Below, piece by piece: positions 1 to 7,560 of a DNA stretch of 19,131 nucleotides (positions within the stretch are counted from its first letter, which is position 1; the number at the start of each line of letters is the position of its first letter). Under the pieces are notes generated by a model. That model saw only the letters and a program-made list of their open reading frames with translations. It did no database searches and was not told the DNA's origin. The stretch covers positions 1 to 19,131 of the forward strand of contig MGZO01000013.1 of assembly GCA_001802655.1 (NCBI GenBank). Reading direction: 5' to 3'. The DNA comes from Hydrogenophilales bacterium RIFOXYD1_FULL_62_11. Lineage in GTDB: Bacteria > Pseudomonadota > Gammaproteobacteria > Burkholderiales > Thiobacillaceae. A program made the position numbers and the translations under genes.

Positions 1-422
1 GGGGCGGACGCCGGAGGCTCGGAGCGATCGGGGTGCAGGCGAGTCGTGGTCGCGGGCCCGCGGACCGGCGCCTGACTGGCGAACTGGGAGCCACCCTGCA
101 ACGTCTGGAGCTTGCGCTGCAGCATCTGCGCCGCGTTCTCCCGCTTGGCAACGACGTCGTCGATCAGGTTCCAGCCATCGGTTTCCACCATGGAGCGCAG
201 CGCACGCGGCGACAGCGAGCCCTCGTATCCGGCCTGGCGCAGGGTGTCTGCTACGGCCTGGGTCGCGTACGCGGCGAGTGCATGCGCGTCGTCGTTCCCG
301 ATCGCGGTGAGGATCAGCGCCCGCTTGGGCTGGATGTAGGCCAATTGCTCCCGACCAAACTTGATGTTGGCCATCACGTCGAGTGCTTGCAGCACCTTCG
401 CGCCTTCGTTGCCTGTCGTCAT
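1..422 (-). CDS. Hypothetical protein, 3' end cut by window edge
   Basis: An open frame runs from an ATG at 422 to the left edge without a stop, giving 140 complete codons. The start is supported by an AAGGAAAA Shine-Dalgarno-like stretch about seven bases upstream. The N-terminal half is mainly helical (MTTGNEGAKVLQALDVMANI...), followed by a stretch rich in Ala, Asp and Arg. The last visible part, after about residue 110, is Pro/Thr/Ser/Arg-rich and probably a linker. I do not recognise the family. No Zn motif, P-loop, signal peptide or membrane segment is visible. It follows the 156-aa gene on the same strand after about 210 bases that hold a copy of an 18-bp motif shared with that gene's upstream region, so it may have its own promoter. 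Confidence 0.75.
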   Translation of the reverse strand, partial: MTTGNEGAKVLQALDVMANIKFGREQLAYIQPKRALILTAIGNDDAHALAAYATQAVADTLRQAGYEGSLSPRALRSMVETDGWNLIDDVVAKRENAAQMLQRKLQTLQGGSQFASQAPVRGPATTTRLHPDRSEPPASA

Positions 423-634
423 TGGGTTTTCCTTGATTCGCCTTGAGTCGCCTTGGATAAAGCTGGACACCTCTTCGAGGTGCCCATCGACAAATTCGCA
501 TGTCGAGCCGGCCGCGAAAGTTATTGCCGGGATTTGAGCCTGGCCGCGGCAGGTCTCGCGCGGTGAGATTGAGGGGCGATATCGGAGCAGTTGGATATGT
601 GCTGTCCGCTGGGGACGGCACGCCTGCGATTGGC
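423..634 (-). other. Intergenic region with hairpins and shared motif
   Basis: No gene is seen here. On the transcribed strand it holds the 18-bp motif (507-524), a small CGACA/TGTCG dyad just downstream of it, and a hairpin with stem CACCTC / GAGGTG and a three-base loop about 40 bases before the next ATG. The stretch from 530 to 634 shows nothing I can name. Confidence 0.4.
507..524 (-). promoter_or_regulatory. 18-bp motif, copy 1 (upstream of leftmost gene)
   Basis: The plus-strand sequence GCCGGCCGCGAAAGTTAT recurs at 1127-1144 with one mismatch (17 of 18 identical). Both copies lie on the upstream side of a minus-strand gene. This copy is about 85 bases before its ATG. It may be an operator or part of a promoter; its role is inferred from position only. 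Confidence 0.45.
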
Positions 635-1105
635 TCAGTGGATGGCGCGCTTGAAGGCGAATCGATAGATCTCGCGAGCGCTCACGACGGTGCCGTGAGT
701 CAGCTGGTGCAGACGGGCCTGTGCTGCCGGATCGTGCGCAGGCAGAGCGGCCGGCTCGGGCTCAAGAGGCTCCTCGAACGAGGCCAGGTACCCGCGCACA
801 TCCTCGCTGAGCAAGTGGAACAGGAGCTCGGCATAGGCCAGCGGCTGGTCGTGTACCCCCGCAGGGGCGTCCCGAAGCACACGCGTGAGCAGACGCGCTC
901 GATTGAGCTGCGCATGCAGCTCTCCATTGACGAGGCACCCCCACACCCAGGGCATTTGCAGCTGTTGTGCCGCGGTGCCTGAGGTAAAGAGCTCGGCGGC
1001 ATCGTGCTCCGCGATCACAGAGGGCCGCACCGTCACGAGGGAGCGGAGCTCCTGGTAGAGCGGGTAGACGAGGTCGACGTCAATGTCGGTGGGCCTTCGC
1101 ATCAT
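635..1105 (-). CDS. Hypothetical protein, 156 aa
   Basis: The frame ends at a TGA at 635. I chose the ATG at 1105 (protein starts MMRRPTDIDVDLVYPLY). The longer frame would need a TTG inside the T-run of the upstream terminator. No strong Shine-Dalgarno is seen before this ATG, so the start is uncertain; the second ATG at 1102 is equally possible. The protein is Leu/Ala/Glu-rich and probably mostly helical, with a central stretch around PWVWGCLVNGELHAQLNRAR. No family is recognised. It lies just downstream of a strong terminator, so it must be transcribed from the roughly 50 bases that contain copy 2 of the 18-bp motif. If the promoter is there, the transcript would have a very short leader or none. 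Confidence 0.6.
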   Translation of the reverse strand: MMRRPTDIDVDLVYPLYQELRSLVTVRPSVIAEHDAAELFTSGTAAQQLQMPWVWGCLVNGELHAQLNRARLLTRVLRDAPAGVHDQPLAYAELLFHLLSEDVRGYLASFEEPLEPEPAALPAHDPAAQARLHQLTHGTVVSAREIYRFAFKRAIH

Positions 1106-1126
1106 CCGAGCAGTATGGGGGACCTC

Positions 1127-1144
1127 GCCGGGCGCGAAAGTTAT
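1127..1144 (-). promoter_or_regulatory. 18-bp motif, copy 2 (before 156-aa gene)
   Basis: The plus-strand sequence GCCGGGCGCGAAAGTTAT matches the copy at 507-524 in 17 of 18 positions. It lies between a strong terminator (1155-1183) and the next gene start, the only place a promoter for that gene could be. A weak -10-like CATACT follows on the transcribed strand. Whether it is a promoter element or an operator cannot be told by eye. Confidence 0.45.
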
Positions 1145-1154
1145 CACCGCGGGC

Positions 1155-1183
1155 AAAAAAAAACCCGCTCACAAGGAGCGGGT
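1155..1183 (-). terminator. Strong intrinsic terminator
   Basis: On the minus strand an 8-bp perfect stem (ACCCGCTC / GAGCGGGT, 5-base loop) is followed at once by a run of nine T. This is the best Rho-independent terminator in the window. It lies just after the stop of the 97-aa gene and so closes the primase transcription unit. Confidence 0.92.
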
Positions 1184-1201
1184 CTGGTCTGTTGAAATCA
1201 T

Positions 1202-1495
1202 CTAGCCGTCGGGGTGCCTTCCGGCCGTAGCCTTGAGGTGGGCCTGAAGGCGCTCGCACGCCTTCTGGAGCCTGCCCGCGAAGGGTCCGATGATCGTAGG
1301 CCTGAATGGCCGCAGCGTGCCTCCCTGGTAGCGCATGAGCACGACCATGCATTGCTTGGTCAGCGGATCACGCTCGTACTCATCCTTGAGCCACTTGGCG
1401 TAGGCATCCTCCCCGCCGGCAAACGCTGCCGGCGGGGAGAAGACGCATTGCCCACCAGGGGTGGTGTCGATACGACTGCAGTCAAAAGTGCGCAT
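1202..1495 (-). CDS. Hypothetical protein, 97 aa, overlapping primase end
   Basis: It ends with a TAG at 1202, about 20 bases before the strong terminator. The frame is open much further upstream, but that part lies antiparallel in frame to the primase gene. I chose the ATG at 1495, which overlaps the last 14 bases of the primase gene and suggests translational coupling. The protein starts MRTFDCSRIDTTPGGQCVF, has a middle AYAKWLKDEYERDP and a basic C-terminal helix. Two or three cysteines lie near the N-terminus but form no clear Zn motif. I do not recognise the family. As the last gene of the primase unit it may help in replication, but that rests on context alone. Confidence 0.7.
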   Translation of the reverse strand: MRTFDCSRIDTTPGGQCVFSPPAAFAGGEDAYAKWLKDEYERDPLTKQCMVVLMRYQGGTLRPFRPTIIGPFAGRLQKACERLQAHLKATAGRHPDG

Positions 1496-2711
1496 TGACC
1501 GAAGCCCAGTCGTAGCCCAGCTCAGCCAGCTGGTTGCGCAGCTGGTCACGGACGTCCGTGATGAACGCCTCCTGCCGCGCTGCTCCCAGGCCGTAGGAAC
1601 TGAGCACGTCGAGCCAGTCGACGCCCTTGGCCGCACCTTCGGGCGGATCGAACGGCGGCAGGTACATCACCGCCTTGCGACCCGAGGCCTGGACACGCGC
1701 GACCAGCTTTTCAGCCGCGGTGGTGCCCCTGCCATGCTCATGCCCCATCGTGGCGAGATCGCGGTCACCGCATGCGATGACGATCTCGACGCTCTCGGGC
1801 ACAACCACCTCCTCCATCAGGCCAGCCACGCACGTCGACCAGGTCGGCAGACCCGTCATGGCACGCCATGCCAGACCGGTCTCCACACCTTCGGTGACGC
1901 ACAGGACCGTGCCTACATCGTGATCGAGCCGAACCGCGCTACCGGCGTACTGCGCCGTCGAGCGGTACGGCATGATCTTCTTCGGGTGCTCCAGCGCCGC
2001 CTTGGTCCCCTCCGGGGACAGGAAGATGCGCTGGAGGGAGCACGGACTACCCGAAGGCTGCCTCAACAAGCACAGCAGCGTCGGGAACTCCCCCAGGTTC
2101 ACCCCGTTCTCGAAGTAGGGCATGCCTGGATGGAAGCGCAGGTCGTCCAGGGGCGCGGCGGCGGAGGTGATGCCGCGGTTGCGCAGGTAATCCCGGGCAA
2201 TCTGCGATTCGACCTCCACGATGCCGAAGCCACCATTCCAGGCCTCGGACATCCGCTGGGCCTTGTACTCATCCTCTCGAGCCACCTCCTCAGCCGTCTT
2301 GCGCTTGGGAGGAGGAACCAGCTCGATCTTGGGCTTGGTCGGTGCCGTCGGGTTGGTATCCCGGTAGTACGGGACGCCAACGACATCGGCCACTGCCCTG
2401 ATCGCCTGGCTGAAAGTCCAGCCATACAGCCAGTGCAAGGTGGCAAAGCCATCCTTGAACGAGCCGCACTGGTTGCAGATCGAGCCCCCGGTTTCACGGA
2501 AGTCCCGGAACACCCGGAACCCGTCCGTGCCACCGTGGCGGGGACATGGAACGTGCTTGGCGTACCGCTCGATGGCCAGGTTCATTTCCGCCGGCGCGAT
2601 GCACGACATGATCGAATCCCAGTTTCCATACGAACGGCGCTTTACTTCATCGGCATATCGCTTCCAGTCGTCGGAGGCAAAGTGGTTCTTGTTGCTTGCT
2701 GCGGTGCTCAT
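1482..2711 (-). CDS. Zn-ribbon/Toprim DNA primase, plasmid/phage type
   Basis: This 409-aa protein should make RNA primers on single-stranded DNA during replication or transfer of the element. The N-terminal Zn-ribbon is visible as C56-x2-H59 (CPRHGGTDGFRVF, as in the P4-type primase Zn-binding domain) and C79-x2-C82 (ICNQCG). A linker with YLRNRGI and LRFHP, typical of this primase group, leads to a Toprim domain with the EGVETGLA glutamate (E274), the DxD pair D316/D318 (ACGDRD) and a final acidic DWLDVL (D365). No helicase domain is fused, so a separate helicase would be needed. Start: the ATG at 2711 has AAGGAGG five bases upstream. An ATG seven codons earlier lacks this. The start overlaps the upstream stop as ATGA, so it is coupled to the 263-aa gene. 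The family call is firm; the exact subfamily is not. Confidence 0.9.
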   Translation of the reverse strand: MSTAASNKNHFASDDWKRYADEVKRRSYGNWDSIMSCIAPAEMNLAIERYAKHVPCPRHGGTDGFRVFRDFRETGGSICNQCGSFKDGFATLHWLYGWTFSQAIRAVADVVGVPYYRDTNPTAPTKPKIELVPPPKRKTAEEVAREDEYKAQRMSEAWNGGFGIVEVESQIARDYLRNRGITSAAAPLDDLRFHPGMPYFENGVNLGEFPTLLCLLRQPSGSPCSLQRIFLSPEGTKAALEHPKKIMPYRSTAQYAGSAVRLDHDVGTVLCVTEGVETGLAWRAMTGLPTWSTCVAGLMEEVVVPESVEIVIACGDRDLATMGHEHGRGTTAAEKLVARVQASGRKAVMYLPPFDPPEGAAKGVDWLDVLSSYGLGAARQEAFITDVRDQLRNQLAELGYDWASVNAHF

Positions 2712-3499
2712 GCTGCCTCCTTCAATTGGCATTGGTTGTTGCGCTCCTTTCGGAGCTCGTAAATGGCGTTTCGGGCAAGATCACGGAGCTCGCCTTTGAC
2801 GTCGGAATGCTCGTACAAGCCACCCCCAATGAACTCCGTGTAGACCTCCTCCCAGTCATCGCTATCAGCATCCTCGCGCTCGGAGATCACCACCTTGAAG
2901 TTGCAGGCGACGTACTTCGAGCTGTCCAGGCTGGACCTGAGGCAATCAACGATTTCATCGTCTTCGAGCCCTTCCAGGTTCCAATCCAGTGCTTCGCAAT
3001 CGGTGTCTGCCGCGCGAATCAAATCGACCATGAATCTGGCCGTGGTGTAGGTCCGCATGACTTCGTCTTCCGATACCGACAGGAGGACGTAGTCGTGGAT
3101 GAGTGAGTGGGCCTCGCACGAGGCTTTGCACTTCAGCTCTTCCAGCGCACCCCTGAAACGCTCGATCACCTCCAGCGTTTCAGCATCGTCGATGCTATGC
3201 GGCCCATCGATCTCCACGTCCATGGTGTTCTCATGGGTGTAGCGGTGATCGGTGATCTTGATCTTGACGGTGATTTCCCCGTCGTCGATCAGTTGCCGGA
3301 TGCGAACTGCGTCCTTCAGACCGCCGTTTGCCCGCATCTTCTGGATCACAGGGCGGAAGTCCCCGAGACCGCCTTCAAAGTTCACGCCGCTGCCCTGGGT
3401 GAACAACCCCCAGTACAGCTTCAGTCCGCGGTCGTCTGAACTGACTTCGATCCCGAAGGTTCTGATCAGCTGGGCCAAGGCCCGCTTGATGTTTTGCAT
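2708..3499 (-). CDS. Hypothetical protein, 263 aa, coupled to primase
   Basis: It runs from an ATG at 3499, with AGGAG eight bases upstream inside leader hairpin A, to a TGA that overlaps the primase ATG. The N-terminus (MQNIKRALAQLIRTFGIEVSSDD) looks amphipathic. The protein is acidic, with many Asp/Glu pairs around residues 170-215 and a basic C-terminal helix (RDLARNAIYELRKERNNQ). No motif I know is visible. The tight coupling to the primase suggests the two are made in fixed ratio and might act together, but there is no sequence evidence for an interaction. Confidence 0.85.
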   Translation of the reverse strand: MQNIKRALAQLIRTFGIEVSSDDRGLKLYWGLFTQGSGVNFEGGLGDFRPVIQKMRANGGLKDAVRIRQLIDDGEITVKIKITDHRYTHENTMDVEIDGPHSIDDAETLEVIERFRGALEELKCKASCEAHSLIHDYVLLSVSEDEVMRTYTTARFMVDLIRAADTDCEALDWNLEGLEDDEIVDCLRSSLDSSKYVACNFKVVISEREDADSDDWEEVYTEFIGGGLYEHSDVKGELRDLARNAIYELRKERNNQCQLKEAA

Positions 3500-3595
3500 G
3501 CCGTTCTCCTGTTGAAGAACGGACCCTCCCCGACGGGAGTGGCCCGTTCGGGTGGTGTGTGCGCGGCAATCCCCGCGTGGACGAGCCTGTGGCTC
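3500..3595 (-). promoter_or_regulatory. Structured leader A with diverged upstream element
   Basis: In transcript sense it contains, in order: hairpin b (GAGCC / GGCTC, 3-base loop, 3583-3595), hairpin a (CGCGG / CCGCG, 3562-3577), the CACACACC box, the arms CCCG-AA-CGGG and TCCC-GTC-GGGGA, then the stem CCGTTCT / AGAACGG (3501-3522), which holds part of the AGGAG Shine-Dalgarno with loop UCAACAGG. The GGG arm of the first hairpin can instead pair with the CCC arm of the second. Same plan as the other leaders of this window. Confidence 0.75.
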
Positions 3596-3682
3596 AAAAG
3601 TGGACAGCCCACTGCCGAGCAGTCGCAGGGCACTGGGCTGTCCGCTTGACCGGGCAAGGGGGAGATACCCCCCCTGCCCGGT
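3594..3682 (-). terminator. Double hairpin, likely terminator after VWA gene
   Basis: Downstream of the VWA stop, the transcribed strand folds into ACCGGGCA...TGCCCGGT extended by a G/C run (3649-3682). A second 10-bp perfect stem, GGACAGCCCA / TGGGCTGTCC (3602-3643), follows, then ACTTTTGAG. The second has a weak U tract and is the better terminator candidate. It occupies the same place as hairpin c of the repeated element in other leaders. Confidence 0.6.
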
Positions 3683-3696
3683 GTTCGCGTTTCTTC

Positions 3697-5628
3697 TTAG
3701 GCCGCCATGAGCTGGGAACTCAAGGTTCCTTTCAACATGGACAGCATTGCCGGGGCAAGTTCACCCAGGTCCCTGATCACCGCAGACGTCTTAAACATGT
3801 GGCCGACCATCGGAAGCTCGATACCGAGCCCCAGGGTTTCGATGCCAGCAGCTTCCGCCGCCAGGATCTGCGCCTTGGCCGAACCCATGCAATCAGGTTG
3901 CCCGTCAGTCAGCACCAGGAGGATCTTTCGGTCCTCCTTGCGAGCCATCAAGTGGCGACTGGCCCACAGCACACCCTGCGCAAGCGGTGTACCGCCGGTC
4001 TCCTTTAGCGCGAAGCTGTCCTGCTGGGACACTGCACGCTGACCGAACCCGAGGGCCATGCCGTAGTCGGGGAAAGTCCCGACCGCCGTCTTGACGCCCC
4101 GCAGCCCGTTGAGAGCCACGGCCGTAGCGTAGAGCGCGTCCGAGGCCAGCTTGATGCGCATGCCCTGCATCGATCCACTGATGTCGGCCAGCATGAACAC
4201 CGCGGTGTTCAGCTCACGACGGTCGTCCTGCTGGAGGAAGAGCCGACGATCACCGCTGCTGGTGCGAAACACCTTCCGGTCGTTGAGGCGCGAACCCCTG
4301 ACCGATTCGTGTACGCGCTGCCGTTGGAGCGCCTGCAGTTGGGTCTGCAGCTGGGCCCGAATCCGGCCCGACTGCTGCAATGCCTGCGTTGGATCGTAGG
4401 ACCCTTGGCAGTTGGAGCGACGGTAGGCAGTGTCCACCATGCCCGGCGCCTGTGCATTGCTCTCATCGTAGACGTAGCCATCCGTGCCGTGCTTTTGGAT
4501 CTCATCGATCTGGTCAGCGATTTCACCCGCCACCAAATCCCCGAGGTCCTTCAGGCCGTGCTCTTCGGCTTCATCAACCGCCCTTTGCAGGGCATCGATG
4601 ATCGACTGCGGATCAGGAGTGGAAGCCTGGTCCGAGCCACCCGCGCCGTCGGCGCCGCTGCTGCTCGCATCCGATGTGTCCGAGGCATCGTCTTCTGCTC
4701 CGTCACCGGAGCCTGAAGACTTGTCCTGGTTGGACCCATCATCGCCGGAACCGCTGTCGTCATCTGCGGCCTGCGTCTCATCGTCGCCGTCTTCACCATC
4801 GTCGCTGTCACCCCCCTTGGAACCAGAGGTGGCATCGTCGCCGGTGTCGTCGCCAGCCGATGAAGCATCGGAGTCTTCGCCCTCATTGCCGTCGTCCTCA
4901 TCGGACTTGGCAGCTTCCTGCGACTTCTTCCGCTCCTGCTGAGCCTGCTGCTCTTCTTGCATGGCCTTGTCGATGCGCCGCGCCAGGTCCAAAGCGTCCT
5001 GGTTCGATCGCATCTTCGGGCCGCTGGTGTTGAGCAGCACGTTGAGCCGGCTGGTGAAGGGCTTGCCGAACACCGCCTCCAAGGCGGGTCGGCTCTTCTC
5101 AGCCAGTTCCTCGAACTCCACCTGTCCGCGCAGCAAGCCGCGCAAAACGTACATGGAGTAGGCACCCACCAGCCAGGCTGGGGAATCGCTCTCCGTGAGC
5201 ACATCGTAGAAACCCGTCGGCCCGATCAGGGTGGTGGTCATCTGGTCCAGCTGCTCTCGAGTGCCCGAGAACTCCTTGATCAGCTCCACTTCCTGGCGAG
5301 GATCCTCGATGGCGTTCATCAAACGGACGAGCGCCTTCTCCTTGGGGTTGCGAACCTCGTAGCAAGACTTCTTCGAATGCCGGATGTGACCCACCTCATG
5401 GGGAATGAAGCCCTTCACGAGAGTGGCCAGCCTCAGCGCCCCATCCACGTCCTGCTCGGAGGTGGGGAGCGGCAAGGCCGGAATCCGGATGTTCTTGAAG
5501 TCCGTCGAGGCGGTCCGGGCGGTGCGGTCGATCTGCACCGTAACCCCGGTCGCCCCGGCCAGCCCCTGCGCGAACAGGGGCAGCGAGGCCAGGACGAGCC
5601 TGGCCTTTGCAATGGCATCAACTTGCAT
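3697..5628 (-). CDS. CobT-like VWA protein with HEVGH metalloprotease motif
   Basis: This 643-aa protein has three parts. Residues 1-200 carry HEVGH at 77-81 and, about 27 residues on, NAIEDPRQE (E108), the order expected of a gluzincin-type Zn site. Residues about 230-350 are a low-complexity linker of Asp, Glu, Ser and Gly, as in CobT-type proteins. From about 470 a von Willebrand A domain shows a complete MIDAS: DISGSM (482-487), TGGTPL (544-549) and TDGQPD (574-579). By analogy with MoxR/CobS-VWA pairs it should be the substrate-binding partner of the AAA+ ATPase encoded upstream. Whether the HEVGH site cuts protein or only holds metal is unknown. The start is an ATG with AAGGAG seven bases before it, 11 bases after the DUF3150-like gene, so the two are co-transcribed. 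Confidence 0.88.
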   Translation of the reverse strand: MQVDAIAKARLVLASLPLFAQGLAGATGVTVQIDRTARTASTDFKNIRIPALPLPTSEQDVDGALRLATLVKGFIPHEVGHIRHSKKSCYEVRNPKEKALVRLMNAIEDPRQEVELIKEFSGTREQLDQMTTTLIGPTGFYDVLTESDSPAWLVGAYSMYVLRGLLRGQVEFEELAEKSRPALEAVFGKPFTSRLNVLLNTSGPKMRSNQDALDLARRIDKAMQEEQQAQQERKKSQEAAKSDEDDGNEGEDSDASSAGDDTGDDATSGSKGGDSDDGEDGDDETQAADDDSGSGDDGSNQDKSSGSGDGAEDDASDTSDASSSGADGAGGSDQASTPDPQSIIDALQRAVDEAEEHGLKDLGDLVAGEIADQIDEIQKHGTDGYVYDESNAQAPGMVDTAYRRSNCQGSYDPTQALQQSGRIRAQLQTQLQALQRQRVHESVRGSRLNDRKVFRTSSGDRRLFLQQDDRRELNTAVFMLADISGSMQGMRIKLASDALYATAVALNGLRGVKTAVGTFPDYGMALGFGQRAVSQQDSFALKETGGTPLAQGVLWASRHLMARKEDRKILLVLTDGQPDCMGSAKAQILAAEAAGIETLGLGIELPMVGHMFKTSAVIRDLGELAPAMLSMLKGTLSSQLMAA

Positions 5629-5639
5629 GGTTGTGCTCC

Positions 5640-6572
5640 TTAGAAAACAGCGGGCGCGGCCGTTGCTTCCACTTCGCGGCTCGGGGCCGCAGTCTGGGTG
5701 TCCACCCCGGGCAGTTGCACCTGGGTCTGGGTCTCTTCTTCCTCTTCCTCAGCCACCTCGCCGATACCGAGCGTGAGCAGCTGATCGGGGTTGCACATGG
5801 ACCGGAGCATCGCCCCAACGATCAGGGTCTGCGTCGTGTCCAGCGGCCCCGTCTTGGGCATGTCCTCCAGCACCTTCCCCAGCGCCTTGGCGGTGGGCAG
5901 GATGCGCGGGTCGAACATCGTGAAGCTCTGGAGCTTGCGCACCAGTTCCCGCACGACATTCACCGCTCGCTGGGTGACCGACTCACGGTTGTCGAAGGAG
6001 TCCTTGAGGATCGCCTTCGCGTTTGCCGAGATGTCCTCCGCCAGCGCGCTGGTGGTGGCCTTGGCTACCGTCTCGAACCGCTCCTGGCCCATTTCGCTAT
6101 CGACCGCCGAGACCTTGTAGATCGCGTAGTCGAAGTCACAGGCCTTGGCCACTTCCGCGGCCGTGGGGCGATTGCGACGCAGGAGCTGCTCGAACCCGGG
6201 GTTCTTGGCTTCCCACTGCGTGCACAGGCGGTCGTAGTCGGAGACCAGTGCGTCACGCGCGGCGATGAAATCCACCTTGCGTGCTGCCATCTCCTCGTGG
6301 ACCGCCGTTTCCGAGGTCGGCGTGATGAGGAAGCCCATCGGGCTTCGCACACCCAGCCGGGCCAGGTCACGGTTCACGCAGCGACGCTGCGATTCCATCT
6401 TGGTCAGGGCCTTGGGGTCGAGGATTCGCTTGGAACCGTCCGACACCAACTCCTTGGGCGGGAGCCCGGAGGCGCCCGACAGGTCTTCATCTCGCCGCAT
6501 GGTGACCTGACCGCTCCAGATACGGATGACGGGGGTAACCACGATGACGTCGCTCAATGCCTTGCTGCTCAT
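5640..6572 (-). CDS. DUF3150-like protein
   Basis: This 310-aa protein resembles DUF3150 proteins in length, in its N-terminal pattern (MSSKALSDVIVVTPVIRIWS) and above all in its place between a CobS-like ATPase and a VWA gene. The match is from memory, not a search. The body is largely helical. Residues 270-310 are a Glu run (EEEEEE) and a Thr/Gln/Pro/Ala-rich tail, probably flexible. I took the ATG at 6572 because GGAG lies about eight bases upstream; the open frame extends further, but only through the leader. The biochemical function of DUF3150 is not known. Context says it belongs to the AAA+/VWA machine, perhaps as an adaptor or substrate. Confidence 0.82.
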   Translation of the reverse strand: MSSKALSDVIVVTPVIRIWSGQVTMRRDEDLSGASGLPPKELVSDGSKRILDPKALTKMESQRRCVNRDLARLGVRSPMGFLITPTSETAVHEEMAARKVDFIAARDALVSDYDRLCTQWEAKNPGFEQLLRRNRPTAAEVAKACDFDYAIYKVSAVDSEMGQERFETVAKATTSALAEDISANAKAILKDSFDNRESVTQRAVNVVRELVRKLQSFTMFDPRILPTAKALGKVLEDMPKTGPLDTTQTLIVGAMLRSMCNPDQLLTLGIGEVAEEEEEETQTQVQLPGVDTQTAAPSREVEATAAPAVF

Positions 6573-6680
6573 CTCATTTCTCCGGTGAGAGCCAGGCGCG
6601 CGAATGCCCGTGTGGGCAATTCGCCCACAGGGCTCGGGGTGTGTGCGGCATACCAGCCGCGATGGTGTCGATCGCTCGAC
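6573..6680 (-). promoter_or_regulatory. Structured leader M (before DUF3150-like gene)
   Basis: Transcript order: hairpin b (GTCGA / TCGAC, 6667-6680), hairpin a (GCGGC / GCCGC, 6645-6660), the CACACACC box, then the four-arm set GCCC-TGT-GGGC / GCCC-ACAC-GGGC. The inner arms can pair alone across GAATT as a perfect GTGGGC / GCCCAC hairpin, or the outer arms can form their own hairpins. The Shine-Dalgarno CGGAG follows near CTCTCACCGGAGA. It is a diverged copy of the common leader. Confidence 0.65.
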
Positions 6681-6689
6681 GAAACCGGT

Positions 6690-6754
6690 GAAAAGGACTT
6701 TGTCCTGGGCGCTCTTGAGCGTCCGGGATAAAGCCCTCTCATACCGAGAGGGCT
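6690..6754 (-). terminator. Three hairpins in series, terminator after 261-aa gene
   Basis: The first hairpin on the minus strand is AGCCCTCTC / GAGAGGGCT with tail TTAT (6732-6754). Next is GGACGCTC-AA-GAGCGCCC (6708-6725). Last is AGGAC-AAA-GTCCT followed by TTTT (6691-6706). The first and third look like intrinsic terminators. They separate the ATPase unit from the DUF3150/VWA unit although the four genes clearly belong together. Confidence 0.75.
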
Positions 6755-6772
6755 CCGCACTGGGCGGAAGTG

Positions 6773-7558
6773 TCAGAAAACCGCTGGAGTCAGTTCGACC
6801 CCTGCAGCTCCATTCCACAGCCCCTTGCTCAGGGGCCGCGGTATTGCGCCTGTCGACCAGGCAAGTTCCTTGAGGGATTCCAGAGAAGCGGGGAACTTCT
6901 TTACCCACTCTTTGGCATCCACACCGAGCGCGGATTCGTCGCACACGGTGATGTCCATCGTGGACGGCAGGCACATGCCGGCTGCCACGAACATCAGCGC
7001 GTGTGAGGCGATGCTTCCAACCGGCACCTCCGCGGCCAATACCATCTTGGCCCTGGTGCCGGTTTCGAGCTTGATCCGATCCCTGCCCACCTGGAACTCA
7101 CCGGTCCACCGCTTCTCTGCCTTGCCGTTGGCGAAGGCCTGATAGGCGACGGGGGTGATGTGGTCGAAGAGCTGGTCCTTCGCGAAGCCGGCGAAGAGCT
7201 CAAGCAGCTTGGCTACCGTCATCTCCTGATCGGCCTGGCTGCCTCCTCGGATTTCGAAGAAGATCACCTGGTCGTTGGGAGCACTGATCCGATCCTCATC
7301 GCTCAGCAGGGTGGTTTCCCACCCCGCCTCGGACTTGGCCAAGATCATCGACGCGAGATGGCTTACGGGGTCACCGCCCGCCATCTCATCAGCCCCAACC
7401 TCGATGCGATCGAAGTTGTCGCCGCCCTTGCCGTTCTCCATCACGATCCGGCTGGAGGACTCCCCAGCCGGTTCGATCCAGGCCCGCCAGTGTTGCCACG
7501 TGGACGGAGCCAGCGGATCGCGACGCCGCATGTGGATGTGGTGCACGGGCGAGCCCAT
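6773..7558 (-). CDS. Hypothetical partner of AAA+ ATPase, 261 aa
   Basis: The ATG at 7558 lies two bases after the ATPase stop (TGA-GC-ATG), so the gene is almost certainly co-translated with it. The frame is open further upstream, but only inside the ATPase gene. The protein starts MGSPVHHIHMRRRDPL. Visible features are a Trp-rich stretch (TWQHWRAWIEPAGESS), a central acidic region and the C-terminal segment DAKEWVKKFPASLESLKELAW. No catalytic motif, metal site or membrane segment is recognised. Its constant place between the ATPase and the DUF3150/VWA pair would make it the fourth part of the module; whether that order is conserved elsewhere needs a neighbourhood search. Confidence 0.82.
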   Translation of the reverse strand: MGSPVHHIHMRRRDPLAPSTWQHWRAWIEPAGESSSRIVMENGKGGDNFDRIEVGADEMAGGDPVSHLASMILAKSEAGWETTLLSDEDRISAPNDQVIFFEIRGGSQADQEMTVAKLLELFAGFAKDQLFDHITPVAYQAFANGKAEKRWTGEFQVGRDRIKLETGTRAKMVLAAEVPVGSIASHALMFVAAGMCLPSTMDITVCDESALGVDAKEWVKKFPASLESLKELAWSTGAIPRPLSKGLWNGAAGVELTPAVF

Positions 7559-7560
7559 GC

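Noticed and set aside
635..1156. TTG start at 1156 for the 156-aa gene
   Set aside because: The codon lies inside the T-run of the strong terminator, so the RNA would not begin before it; the ATG at 1105 is more likely.
1461..2762. Long plus-strand open frame (433 codons) across the primase gene
   Set aside because: It is antisense to a protein with clear Zn-ribbon and Toprim motifs. High-GC DNA gives such shadow frames. It has no ribosome site and no recognisable motif. The same holds for plus-strand frames at 5607-6731, 12321-13262, 13287-14351 and 17207-18145.
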